Positions 7,987 to 16,338 of a stretch of DNA of 32,621 nucleotides are shown piece after piece. This DNA is from Vibrio ordalii ATCC 33509. GTDB taxonomy: Bacteria; Pseudomonadota; Gammaproteobacteria; Enterobacterales; Vibrionaceae. The DNA lies in assembly GCA_000257205.1 (NCBI GenBank), contig AEZC01000011.1, forward strand, positions 1 to 32,621, in the 5' to 3' direction. Within the stretch, counting starts at the first letter, position 1. The number at the start of each line of letters is the position of its first letter. The notes under the pieces are model-generated. The model was not told where the DNA came from and did not search any database. It was given only the letters and a program-made list of their open reading frames with translations. Position numbers and translations under genes: made by a program.

Positions 7987-8909
7987 CTCTGTGCCTTATT
8001 CTTAAGGCGAAAACACACCTTTCCTAAAAGCGCAAAAACACGCATAAGAAAACTGTTGAGCCCCTTTTCCCAGACTTCTATAACATGTTGAATATCTGGG
8101 TTGTTGACTCGCTTATTGAGCCACTTGAGTTGTGTAATTTGAAGATTATGATAAGAGGGTGTGCAAAAATTTAAGCCCTTAGCCTTAACACTATCCTCAT
8201 AAAGAGACCAACCTGCATAACACCAAATACTGATATTTTGACAAAGTGAGTTTACAAGCTTGTCAAATAAATCTTGATGAACGTTACTGCCAGTAACATC
8301 AATATATTCACCGAGGCCTATCAATGCATAAAGAAAGCCATTAAGAACATGAGTTGGTTTAAGTGAAGGATACTCCTCAAGGAAAATAGAACCATCAGGT
8401 AGTACAGACTGTACGCCACTCTCAGTGATAGGCAAAAACAATGGTGTAAGTGATTTTTCTGCCTGGAGTAAGTACTTGTCCTCACCCGTCAATTTGTAAG
8501 CTCTGATAAGAACACTTGCTGCTTCACCTTGAGCCATGCAGGAGATCCAGGGTGATTTAAGCTGCCCCCAATCAAAGTTATATTCATAGCGTGCATTATC
8601 CAGATCAAGAAACCAGTTAGCACACTTCATAAAAATTTCTTTATCATTATCAAAGGCCTTATCAATGTATCGGTTGAAATGGGCTAATCCATAGGCTGCT
8701 ATTCGTGTCGGATTATATTGCACACCAACCGACTGATAAAACCTGTAGGGTATTCCATTATCATCTAAAAGATTATAATAAAACCTATTGTTTTCTAATG
8801 TGAAATTCAAGCATATCGGATATAAAAAACCACTATTACTCTGCGTCACTAACGAAAAATCAGCCGTACCTAAGATATATTTAAAAACGTCTTGTATTAT
8901 TTTTTTCAT
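7983..8909 (-). CDS. D-glucuronyl C5-epimerase-like protein
   Basis: This 308-residue protein resembles the C-terminal catalytic domain of D-glucuronyl C5-epimerases (GLCE): alpha/alpha-barrel motifs [29 protein letters not shown] and a late Tyr-His motif PSYHNLQI. There is no signal peptide, so it is probably cytoplasmic. The family inverts C5 of uronic acids, normally in a polymer. In this operon the uronic acid should be a D-ManNAc3NAcA-like residue, whose C5 epimer is L-GulNAc3NAcA, a sugar reported in some P. aeruginosa O antigens; assignment to that substrate is inference. AAGG precedes the ATG at 8909. It lies between wbpG and a GT gene, at a place where P. aeruginosa O5 has no extra gene. 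Confidence 0.72.
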   Translation of the reverse strand: MKKIIQDVFKYILGTADFSLVTQSNSGFLYPICLNFTLENNRFYYNLLDDNGIPYRFYQSVGVQYNPTRIAAYGLAHFNRYIDKAFDNDKEIFMKCANWFLDLDNARYEYNFDWGQLKSPWISCMAQGEAASVLIRAYKLTGEDKYLLQAEKSLTPLFLPITESGVQSVLPDGSIFLEEYPSLKPTHVLNGFLYALIGLGEYIDVTGSNVHQDLFDKLVNSLCQNISIWCYAGWSLYEDSVKAKGLNFCTPSYHNLQITQLKWLNKRVNNPDIQHVIEVWEKGLNSFLMRVFALLGKVCFRLKNKAQR

Positions 8910-8919
8910 AATAGCCTTG

Positions 8920-10062
8920 TTAGTGCATCCTGACCTTTGTTTTAAGCATTTTATTTAAAAATCTTTGCAAACCCTTCATCATATTATATCTTGAGTCCCA
9001 GTTTTTAAACTCTTTATAAGAACGGCCAGGACTACTGGTCATTTCATCTAAATTCTCTACTGTGATTCCAAGTTTTTTCGCCACGAAGTGTTTGTCTTCT
9101 GTTAATTCAGCCTCATCATATAAAGGTTTATTTAGCTCATCAAGTGCTTCTTCTCTTGTAATATCACCTGAAAGAATACGGCTTGCTAAGTGAGAGCGCC
9201 TTTTATCAATATTAAACTTAGTGGGTAAGTAGTAGTTTTGAAAGAATTTAGTAAAGCGAGACTCACCATGCTTACGACCGTATGCTTTATAGCCTACTTT
9301 ATCTTCCAGTTCCTTTTGTGCAAAGTCTTTAGAGTAAGGTAAATAATTGAGCGGTCTAATGACCTTCATCTTCTTAACAAAAGGGTAGTAAAAGTAATAT
9401 TGTAGAAATCCAATAACTTTATAATCTTTCAGCGGAAGCTTACCAAACTTTCTATGAATAGCCTTTAAGTTAATAGCATCCATTGCGCCATGCTGCCAAG
9501 CCGATGCAATCACAGATTCTGTCGCAATATTTCCACCACTAATAACATAATCAATTTTGTTATCGACTGCGAAGTGATAAAGCGATGCAAAAAAAGCATG
9601 ATCTTGGACAACATCTTGATTCGCCACTCCCGCTTTAAGGTAAGCTAATTGCAAATCACGGACTTCGGGCCAGTTCATCACATGAGTATGCAGATCGTAG
9701 CCGCAATATTTGACGATTTTCTCAATATTATATACTGCCAGCTCACTGTTCCAGCCTGCATCGACATGAACAACCAAAGGACGCATAGCGTATTCTTTCA
9801 TGACCAACGCAAGGTATGAACTGTCAAGTCCACCACTTAAACCAAGAATGCAGTCATACTCGTAATTTTTGCGCTCTTCCTTGATTCGATTGAATATCTG
9901 CTCCAGTTGCTGCTTGCCTTCTTCGTTCGGAAACCAACGCTTACTGATTACATTGTCAAATTCATGACAATGGTTGCACATACCTTGCTCGTCAAATGTA
10001 ATTTCAGGATCTGTTGTATCCATCACACAGCGAGTACACATTTGATAGCTACTGTTAGTCAT
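8920..10062 (-). CDS. wbpG: N-acetyl sugar amidotransferase, WbpG/PseA-type
   Basis: This 380-residue ATP-pyrophosphatase-type amidotransferase has four Cys in CTRC (C9, C12) and CNHC (C29, C32) for a likely zinc site, a PP-loop SGGLDSS (76-82), and VVHVDAGWNSELA. In P. aeruginosa, WbpG works with HisH2 and HisF2 to turn an N-acetyl group of the diacetamido uronic acid into acetamidino, using ammonia from glutamine. Both partners are encoded immediately upstream (HisF 6 nt away), so the complete three-protein system is present. GAGG precedes the ATG at 10062. LegF/PseA relatives act on nonulosonic acids, but no nonulosonate genes are seen here. Confidence 0.92.
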   Translation of the reverse strand: MTNSSYQMCTRCVMDTTDPEITFDEQGMCNHCHEFDNVISKRWFPNEEGKQQLEQIFNRIKEERKNYEYDCILGLSGGLDSSYLALVMKEYAMRPLVVHVDAGWNSELAVYNIEKIVKYCGYDLHTHVMNWPEVRDLQLAYLKAGVANQDVVQDHAFFASLYHFAVDNKIDYVISGGNIATESVIASAWQHGAMDAINLKAIHRKFGKLPLKDYKVIGFLQYYFYYPFVKKMKVIRPLNYLPYSKDFAQKELEDKVGYKAYGRKHGESRFTKFFQNYYLPTKFNIDKRRSHLASRILSGDITREEALDELNKPLYDEAELTEDKHFVAKKLGITVENLDEMTSSPGRSYKEFKNWDSRYNMMKGLQRFLNKMLKTKVRMH

Positions 10063-10068
10063 AAAACC

Positions 10069-10833
10069 TCAATCTAAAAATAAATATTCAAGCTCATGGA
10101 AAGCAGGATAAGTCAAAAGTACCGCCTTGTACTTTCCATGAAAAGTAAAGTATGTACCCGCAGCAACGGCTGAAGCTCCGGCCATTTTAACAGCATCTTT
10201 AATATGCTCTAAACTACCAACACCACCCTGCACAATTACAGGTATTTCAACGACTGATGTGACTTTTTTAATTAAATCAAGATCTAAGCCCTGCGCTGAA
10301 CCCTCGCGGTCAATAGACGTTAAAATAATCTCACCTGCACCGTATTGCTGTGCCTTTCTTGCATACTCTATTGGGCAAGTGCCTGTTTTATAGGTGCCGT
10401 TTTGGATATAAACCTCATATCGACCAAACAAACTTTTTTTAACATCAATTGCAACAACAATACTTTGAGCACCAGCGATCTGACTGCATTTTTTAACCAA
10501 CTCTGGATTAAGATGAAATTCACTATTGATAATGACTTTTTCGACACCAAGGCGAAATAATGTCTCAACCTGATCCACACGCCGAATACCACCGCCATAA
10601 GCAATTGGCATAAAGGCTTCGGAAGCCATGTCACCAATTAGTTCATAGTCAGGCTCACTACAATTAACGCCGACGGAAATATCAACAAAAGCCAATTCAT
10701 CGACTTCCTTTTCGTTGAAAATTCTTACTGCATTAATAGGATCACCTACATACTTATGCTTTTTAAATTTTTCACCTTTAACCAAGCCACCATTCTGTAA
10801 TAGCAAAACAGGGATAACACGTTTTTTTAACAT
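10069..10833 (-). CDS. hisF: HisF-like synthase subunit of the O-antigen amidotransferase (HisF2)
   Basis: This 254-residue (beta/alpha)8 protein aligns without gaps at the start to imidazole-glycerol-phosphate synthase HisF. The histidine-pathway catalytic Asp11 is Leu here (VIPVLLLQNGG instead of ..CLDVKDGR), while Asp130 (VVAIDVKKS) and the TSIDREGS loop are kept. Loss of Asp11 argues against a role in histidine synthesis and for use as an ammonia-tunnel scaffold delivering NH3 from HisH to WbpG. It overlaps hisH by one base (TAATG) and lies 6 nt before wbpG, so the three should be translationally coupled. Confidence 0.93.
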   Translation of the reverse strand: MLKKRVIPVLLLQNGGLVKGEKFKKHKYVGDPINAVRIFNEKEVDELAFVDISVGVNCSEPDYELIGDMASEAFMPIAYGGGIRRVDQVETLFRLGVEKVIINSEFHLNPELVKKCSQIAGAQSIVVAIDVKKSLFGRYEVYIQNGTYKTGTCPIEYARKAQQYGAGEIILTSIDREGSAQGLDLDLIKKVTSVVEIPVIVQGGVGSLEHIKDAVKMAGASAVAAGTYFTFHGKYKAVLLTYPAFHELEYLFLD

Positions 10834-11453
10834 TAGATTAACTCTATAAACTGTTTGAAAAGCTGCTTGCCGAACTTATGACTTTTTTCAGGATGGAACT
10901 GAACACCGAAGATATTATTTTTGCGAATGGCACAAGTAAATTCATAACCATAATGACAGATAGCTAATTGATTCTCACTTGGTACATTTTCCGCATGATA
11001 TGAATGAACAAAATAAAAGCGATCTTGGCGATCTGCTTCAAATGGTTGCAAAATATCTGGTGATTCGGCGGGGCTAATTTCGTTCCAGCCCATATGAGGG
11101 ATCACGTGGCGTTGTTCGCTAAGCTTAGAAAAGTCAAAGCGTTTGACCTCACCTTTAATCCACCCCAAGCCTTGTAATTGCCCTTCTTCACTCTTTTCGA
11201 GAACAAGCTGCATACCAAGACAAATGCCCAGGAAAGGTATTTTCTCATGTAATACCTTTTGTTCTAACATGGCCTTGAAAGGCTCCAAATGTTTCACACC
11301 GTGATCATAAGAACCAACCCCCGGCAGAATAATAGCTTTAGAATTTTCCAAACCAACTGATTGATCAACAATCTCTGCCTCTGTTCCTAGGTAACGTAAC
11401 ATATTCTTTATCGAGCCGCAGTTACCCATACCGTAATCAAGAATTTTTATCAT
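10833..11453 (-). CDS. hisH: HisH-like glutamine amidotransferase subunit (HisH2)
   Basis: This 206-residue class I glutamine amidotransferase has oxyanion motif LPGVGSYDHG, nucleophile Cys78 in GICLGMQL, and the His/Glu pair in FGVQFHPEKSH near the C-terminus, so the triad is complete. It would hydrolyse glutamine and pass ammonia through the HisF2 barrel. Its location inside an O-antigen operon beside HisF2 and WbpG, not in a his operon, assigns it to sugar amidination. Start and stop codons overlap those of neighbours by one base on both sides (TAATG), implying strict stoichiometric translation. Confidence 0.93.
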   Translation of the reverse strand: MIKILDYGMGNCGSIKNMLRYLGTEAEIVDQSVGLENSKAIILPGVGSYDHGVKHLEPFKAMLEQKVLHEKIPFLGICLGMQLVLEKSEEGQLQGLGWIKGEVKRFDFSKLSEQRHVIPHMGWNEISPAESPDILQPFEADRQDRFYFVHSYHAENVPSENQLAICHYGYEFTCAIRKNNIFGVQFHPEKSHKFGKQLFKQFIELI

Positions 11454-12589
11454 TATGCTAACATCCTCTGATACCCTTCAAGCATTACCCTTTCCTGTTG
11501 CTCCCAAGCCTGACACTGCGCAAACTGGTAAGCATTATTCGATAACTCGGTTAGATCTCGTTCAGCCAAGCGATCCACCGCTTCATTGATCGCTTCAACA
11601 GAATACTCGGTAAGCACCACCCCAAAATCTGCTGCCTGAACAGCCTCAGCCATTTCTTTCATATCAGAGACGATCACAGGTATACCTGCCATTGTATATT
11701 CAAAGAGCTTATTTGGCATACAAAAATAATAAGAAAGGCAGGTATTCTCAATTAACGAAATACCAATATCGGCAGAGGCAGTATAGTCAAGGACAACATT
11801 AGGTGAAACGGCTGGAAAGTAAAAAATATTCTGATGGTTTTTTGCTGCCTGCTCTACTTCCGTTGTTAAATCCCCATACCCCATAAAAACAGCGACCACA
11901 TGACTATCTTTTCTTTCTTTGAAAGCGTCCAATATGAGCTGCACACCACGCCCTTTCATCAAACCACCTTGATAAAGCAAAATCTTCTGATTTGGCAAAA
12001 TACCCAAACGTTCACGGAAGAGGTTTTTTTTAGCTTGCAGACGAAACCTGGGCGAGTTTTTCACAACTAAGGGGCGTTCTATCTTGTAGGCATTGGCATA
12101 CCAGTCTGCAATATTTTCGCCCACTACGATTATTAAATCACACGAACGGATGAATAAAGATTCTATATACTTAGAGATGCGCTGGCGAAAGCCGTTCAGC
12201 CCATTCTTTTCAGTTTCCAGTTCATGGGCATCATAAACCAGCTTCACCTTAAATAACTTCTTTAGTAGCCACCCTAATGGCAAAAGAGCGAGGGTATGGA
12301 TATTGACAACCTGGGCTTTTTCCTTCCTCACCATCAATAAGCATTTGAACATAAATTCAATAAACTTGAACAACTGAAAAAATGCACTTTTAGGCAACTT
12401 TCGAGTTAGCAACCTGATTCTACAGACCTTTGCTTTTGACTTTATAGAGTCTTCAATAGGCAGATCATCAGCGCCAAGCGCGATAACAGTAAAAGAGTCA
12501 AAGGCTTCAGAAGCCTCAAGTGATGAAATTTCTTTAAGTACACGAGATTCGTTCCGAAACTCTGTTAGTGTTATATGAATATTTTTCAT
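11453..12589 (-). CDS. GT4 family glycosyltransferase
   Basis: The 378-residue GT-B enzyme begins MKNIHITLTEFRNESRVLKE, with VVNIHTLALLPLG and KLVYDAHELETEKNG in the N-domain and NQKILLYQGGLMKGRGVQLIL, then CMPNKLFEYTMAGIPVIVSDM in the donor domain. One hydrophobic stretch around residue 80 (FFQLFKFIEFMFKCLLMV) may dock it to the membrane. The ATG at 12589 overlaps by one base the TAA that ends the full-length wzy frame, showing that wzy originally ran to this point. It is the third GT4 in the operon; with the initiating transferase this suggests a four-sugar unit. Donor and acceptor unknown. Confidence 0.9.
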   Translation of the reverse strand: MKNIHITLTEFRNESRVLKEISSLEASEAFDSFTVIALGADDLPIEDSIKSKAKVCRIRLLTRKLPKSAFFQLFKFIEFMFKCLLMVRKEKAQVVNIHTLALLPLGWLLKKLFKVKLVYDAHELETEKNGLNGFRQRISKYIESLFIRSCDLIIVVGENIADWYANAYKIERPLVVKNSPRFRLQAKKNLFRERLGILPNQKILLYQGGLMKGRGVQLILDAFKERKDSHVVAVFMGYGDLTTEVEQAAKNHQNIFYFPAVSPNVVLDYTASADIGISLIENTCLSYYFCMPNKLFEYTMAGIPVIVSDMKEMAEAVQAADFGVVLTEYSVEAINEAVDRLAERDLTELSNNAYQFAQCQAWEQQERVMLEGYQRMLA

Positions 12590-12777
12590 TATCTAAAACC
12601 AAAAGGCTTGGATATAAAACCAAGCGTAAACCAAAGAACAGGCCACTCGATACCAGTGGACAAGTTCGCAAAAAATAGAATATAGAGAAACAGAAAAATG
12701 GAATAAAGTGCAACCATACTTAGCTGATAACCATAAAGCCCAGTATACTTAGCTTGCTTAGTCTCACGATAAAGCTA
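12589..12777 (-). pseudogene. wzy: Stranded C-terminal codons of wzy beyond an in-frame TAG
   Basis: Directly after the TAG at 12775-12777 the same frame continues for 61 codons with no stop. It reads LYRETKQAKYTGLYGYQLSM, then a strongly hydrophobic span (VALYSIFLFLYILFFANLS) and a second apolar stretch ending SKPFGFR. It stops at a TAA (12589-12591) that overlaps the ATG of the next gene. Length, hydrophobicity and the TAATG junction, identical in style to the hisH and hisF junctions, show that this is the original Wzy C-terminus. The native protein would be about 442 residues. The nonsense codon follows TNVLL; a one-base change from CAG, TTG, TAT/TAC, TGG or similar would create it. Confidence 0.85.
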
Positions 12778-13920
12778 TAGTAGTACATTCGTAAAAAGAG
12801 TCAGCACGACTAGTAATCCTACCAGCCCCAAGTTAGCCATCACATAAGGGAAAAAATTATGCAGAGTTTGGCCTGCATTACCAGTGGTAAGATAAGCAAC
12901 ATTTATGTTACCTAAGAAGGGAGCATAGTTGAGTTGATTAGCTCCAGTTTCTAATAAAATATCCACTCTGCTTAGTAAAGAAGTATTAGAACCAGAACCA
13001 AAACCTAGTAACCGCAAACTAGTAATATCAAAACCTGATATACCTATAATCAGCACCAGTGCCCCTACAAAAATAGCTAAGCCAATTAGAGCCATCAGGC
13101 TAAGATTTTTCACTAGGCGCTTCGACCAAGGTAAGACTAGTTTATGCTTGAGATAGCTCAACCAGACTGTTTTTTTAGCAGTTACAAGAGACATAACCAG
13201 CGTAATAAGATAAACACCTAAAATAACAGCGGTTGCGCTATTAGAGCCAAAAAGCTGTGATCCAACTAATGCCATCAAGGTTGATAAGGTATATACGGAC
13301 AACCAGAAAAACCTAGCTAAAATAGTAGCACCTTGAGCAATATTCTTTAATACTAGATTAAGGTAAGCGAATGAAACAATAATAAATGAAATTGATAAGA
13401 AATTTCCAGACCTTTGATAGCTACCATCAATATCTTTTAAGTAGAAAATCGAATCATGTAGGCGCTGAGAGAAATTGTAGAGCATCCAGATAGATAGAAA
13501 ATAAAAAAGTAAAATAATATATTTTTCTATCTTTATATCACTCCTAAGGATAGCCAGACTATGCCTCGTTAAATCTAGTGATGCACCTATAATATAAAAC
13601 AATAAAACACCACCAGTGGTAGCCACTGTTAGTTGTTTTAAATATTCAAAATCATTTAAATCAAAAACTATTCGAAAAGCTATCCAACATATTAGTAAAA
13701 GGAAGAAAAAAAAGTGGATATGGAAGTAGAGCTTTTTTTTTACCCAAAACATCGCAAATAACAAACTTGTCAATCCCACAAACTCTACAAGTAAGTGTAA
13801 GGCAACTCCCATCTCACCAACATTAACAATGTTTGCATTGAGATAAATTAGTAATGTGGTGAGTTGAAGAATAATTATTATCTTTAATACAATGACTTTA
13901 TTATATGGTATAAATCTCAC
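12775..13920 (-). CDS. wzy: O-antigen polymerase Wzy, ended early by an internal amber codon
   Basis: This very hydrophobic AT-rich gene encodes about nine or ten membrane spans in the 381 residues before the TAG. A soluble loop between late spans (GFDITSLRLLGFGSGSNTSLL...TTGNAGQTLHNFFPYVMANLG) carries the N-G-HNFF-like motif of the Wzy/O-antigen ligase superfamily. Wzy joins undecaprenyl-linked repeat units in the periplasm. The GTG at 13920 overlaps the deacetylase TGA (GTGA). The frame is interrupted after TNVLL, with 61 more good codons downstream, so this strain's protein lacks its last membrane span unless an amber suppressor is present. A9 and A8/T8 tracts at 13733-13741 and 13706-13713 add slippage risk. 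WaaL identity is unlikely given the position in the operon. Confidence 0.82.
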   Translation of the reverse strand: MRFIPYNKVIVLKIIIILQLTTLLIYLNANIVNVGEMGVALHLLVEFVGLTSLLFAMFWVKKKLYFHIHFFFFLLLICWIAFRIVFDLNDFEYLKQLTVATTGGVLLFYIIGASLDLTRHSLAILRSDIKIEKYIILLFYFLSIWMLYNFSQRLHDSIFYLKDIDGSYQRSGNFLSISFIIVSFAYLNLVLKNIAQGATILARFFWLSVYTLSTLMALVGSQLFGSNSATAVILGVYLITLVMSLVTAKKTVWLSYLKHKLVLPWSKRLVKNLSLMALIGLAIFVGALVLIIGISGFDITSLRLLGFGSGSNTSLLSRVDILLETGANQLNYAPFLGNINVAYLTTGNAGQTLHNFFPYVMANLGLVGLLVVLTLFTNVLL

Positions 13921-15272
13921 AACTGACTTCCTAGAACATTTTTATAAATATTCCGTAAATTAGAATTTTTAAAGTATGAATTATGCCATAGTAAACCAAA
14001 AGTACCGCTTACCTGCTGACAGCGCATTTTCAATTGCTGAATTTTTTCTTCTGCGGCTTCAGTTACACCTAACCCTAAGTAAACAGCATCAATCACCGTA
14101 CACTCCATCACCGCCAGCGGCCTGATTCGAAGGTTCAATTGCTCATGAGCCACGGGATCAAAAGCAGGATATTCATAACAGGTGCCGCAGCGAAAACCCG
14201 GCCTATCGGCATAACCAAGTGTAGAATCATAAGTCATACCTGCCCCCGCCCAAGCTCGCATGGTAGTGGGTTGTTCCCAGCGCAGGTAGTGCATTCGTCC
14301 ACCCCATAGTTGTTGCTCAATACTCTCTTCCGCACAAATACGTTTAAGCCGTTCTGCTTCTTGCTTAATCAACTCAGGCTGCTGGAAAGTACCGTAACTA
14401 GGATGCAACCCTATTTCATGACCGCGTTCGTGGATTCGGCGCATCAAATTACGGATCGCAGGATGCTCAGGCAAATAGTCAGCATCATGAGAATGATTGC
14501 CACCACAGATAAAATAAAATGCACTTTTGATGTTGTTAGCTTCAGATATATCCATCAACCACTCAAAAGTGTTGTAAGGATCGGCTGGGTGTAGCTGGCT
14601 GTGTGTCGCAAGTTTAACATAGGGCGCAGTAAAAAAAGCCTTGAGATCGCGCCGTTTCAGCAGGTGCCCCGCCATCATCCGGCCGATGGTCGGCCAAGGT
14701 TTAAAGCCATACATACTCGGGCTATCTACATCGTGCGAGACCTGAATACTGAACTCATGTTGCTTTAACTCAATATCAGGCCAAACACGCTGAATAACCA
14801 GCCCTAGAATCATCATCCATTCATCAATAATTGGGCGCTCAAGATAACCATGCTGATAAGCGTGAGAAGAAACCGCTGGAAAGCGTTGATGATTATCTAA
14901 ATCCTTACGTCCAACTTCTTCTAACCTCGTTAGCGCCCAGTAGGTTAAACCGAGAATATCGTAGTGAATAGTTGCACCTTGCTTACTGAATTCAATAAGC
15001 GGGCTTGGCAGTTCGGTTAAGGAAGGCGCTGGTATGTAGTCATCGATTGGCGCTGTAAAGTCTTCACTGGAAGCTTGCCACTGCTGGCAGGGGAAATCTG
15101 AGCGCGATTGATGAAATATGCTTTGTAACCTAGCGAACGTTATAGAACCTTGGCTACCCTTTAAATAAAATTGTAGCGTATTAGGTTGTTGAGCTAGTGT
15201 AAAATGATGGCCAAAACGTTCGAATAAAATGGTTTCGAGCCAACGCATTGCACCATCAGAAAAATGAATCAT
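13917..15272 (-). CDS. Polysaccharide deacetylase family protein with extra N-terminal domain
   Basis: From the ATG at 15272 (preceded by AGGTGG; an in-frame TTG lies 36 nt upstream but has no such site) the product has 451 residues. The first ~165 form an uncharacterised domain. The NodB-like domain has SHDVDS (179-184), the metal motif HEIGLHPSYGTF, then RMHYLRW and a closing LLWHNSYF. The family removes N- or O-acetyl groups from glycans. There is no signal peptide, so it should act on cytoplasmic lipid-linked or nucleotide-linked sugar. It sits directly beside a GNAT/FemAB-like gene and a formyltransferase gene, which suggests that a freed amine is re-acylated. The start of wzy overlaps its stop. 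Confidence 0.8.
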   Translation of the reverse strand: MIHFSDGAMRWLETILFERFGHHFTLAQQPNTLQFYLKGSQGSITFARLQSIFHQSRSDFPCQQWQASSEDFTAPIDDYIPAPSLTELPSPLIEFSKQGATIHYDILGLTYWALTRLEEVGRKDLDNHQRFPAVSSHAYQHGYLERPIIDEWMMILGLVIQRVWPDIELKQHEFSIQVSHDVDSPSMYGFKPWPTIGRMMAGHLLKRRDLKAFFTAPYVKLATHSQLHPADPYNTFEWLMDISEANNIKSAFYFICGGNHSHDADYLPEHPAIRNLMRRIHERGHEIGLHPSYGTFQQPELIKQEAERLKRICAEESIEQQLWGGRMHYLRWEQPTTMRAWAGAGMTYDSTLGYADRPGFRCGTCYEYPAFDPVAHEQLNLRIRPLAVMECTVIDAVYLGLGVTEAAEEKIQQLKMRCQQVSGTFGLLWHNSYFKNSNLRNIYKNVLGSQL

Positions 15273-15367
15273 ATACCACCTATCTTGTAAGTATACTTGC
15301 CGTAGCAATGTGGCTAAAAAATTTTATAGATTGAGTAATCGTTCATTCAAATCAGTATGGTCCGAAA

Positions 15368-16330
15368 CTAAGCTTGACCTTTTAGGGCTTTTTTCAAGTG
15401 AATTGCCGTATTCAACCAACGCGAAGGTCGATGAGTGAGTGCAAAGTATGGGGTTTGTTTTGCGCCAAAAGCTCTGAAGAAACGTTCAACCGGTTCAATC
15501 ATCGAACCTTCAAAGTCAAATCGCTTTGTAACAGTTGATGCAAATTTAATTGCTTCCCACATACAAAGGCTAGTTGCACCACTATTTCTTAGATCAGGAT
15601 CACCACCGCCCATTAAGTAATATGCCGATTCACTATCCCAAACCAGCAAAACACCTGCATGATTTCTGTCTTCGTTATCTTGAGCAATAAACCAGCGACA
15701 TTGCTTACGTTTTTTAGCTTGGTTTACGATATTTTCTACAAAATGTTCAGAATACGGCATAGACAACCCTTGCCGAATAAATGTCAATTGATTTAATTCA
15801 AAAAAAACACTAATTGGTAAATCACTGTTGACTACTAAGCCAAAGCGATTCTCAGCTTTTCTAATATCACTTCGTATATTATCCTGTGCTTCTTCCCATA
15901 TAGAATTGATATCGTCTAAAGAGCTGATAACATACGTGTAACGAGTGGACTGTTCAAACCCTTTCCAATAAAACGGTAACCAATTAGTGTTTGAATAATG
16001 CCAATTTTGATTAAAGTAGTGATATTTGGGTAATTGATCAATCAGTGCTTCCATCAAATCTTTTTGCTGTGAAAGCAGTTTGCTGTATTTTGCATGAGCC
16101 GGACGAATCCAAGGGCCTAAGTTTTGCGTGAGTGAAGGTTGGGTCAACAACGTTAGTCCATACTTCTTTTTCACCACGTAAGGCATTGATGCCTGTATTT
16201 TGTCGCCTTTCTCGACGATACACACATCCCAGTTATCTCCAGCAACGGCGTCTAACCACCAAGCTTGACTGAAAATTGGAATAGTAGGTTCTTCTTCACA
16301 CAATTGACGATATTTTTCTTTATTGATCAT
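15368..16330 (-). CDS. GNAT/FemAB-like (BioF2-domain) acyl- or aminoacyltransferase
   Basis: This 320-residue protein (ATG at 16330 with AGTGA upstream; a TTG start at 16342 overlapping the previous stop is possible) resembles the BioF2/Acetyltransf_6 branch of FemAB-like GNAT folds. Features are IPIFSQAWWLDAV at the N-terminus, NIRSDIRKAENRFG in the centre, AGVLLVWDSESAYYLMGGGDPDLRNSGATSLCMWEAIKFA as the core, and KRFDFEGSMIEPVERFFRAFGA near the end. Such proteins occur in polysaccharide clusters and probably attach acyl or aminoacyl groups to amino sugars. Donor and acceptor cannot be deduced. It lies between the formyltransferase and deacetylase genes, forming a likely decoration block. 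Confidence 0.75.
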   Translation of the reverse strand: MINKEKYRQLCEEEPTIPIFSQAWWLDAVAGDNWDVCIVEKGDKIQASMPYVVKKKYGLTLLTQPSLTQNLGPWIRPAHAKYSKLLSQQKDLMEALIDQLPKYHYFNQNWHYSNTNWLPFYWKGFEQSTRYTYVISSLDDINSIWEEAQDNIRSDIRKAENRFGLVVNSDLPISVFFELNQLTFIRQGLSMPYSEHFVENIVNQAKKRKQCRWFIAQDNEDRNHAGVLLVWDSESAYYLMGGGDPDLRNSGATSLCMWEAIKFASTVTKRFDFEGSMIEPVERFFRAFGAKQTPYFALTHRPSRWLNTAIHLKKALKGQA

Positions 16331-16338
16331 TGATTCAC

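Noticed and set aside
10069..11453. Histidine biosynthesis genes
   Set aside because: HisF lacks Asp11, no other his genes are present, and wbpG is adjacent; the pair belongs to O-antigen amidination.
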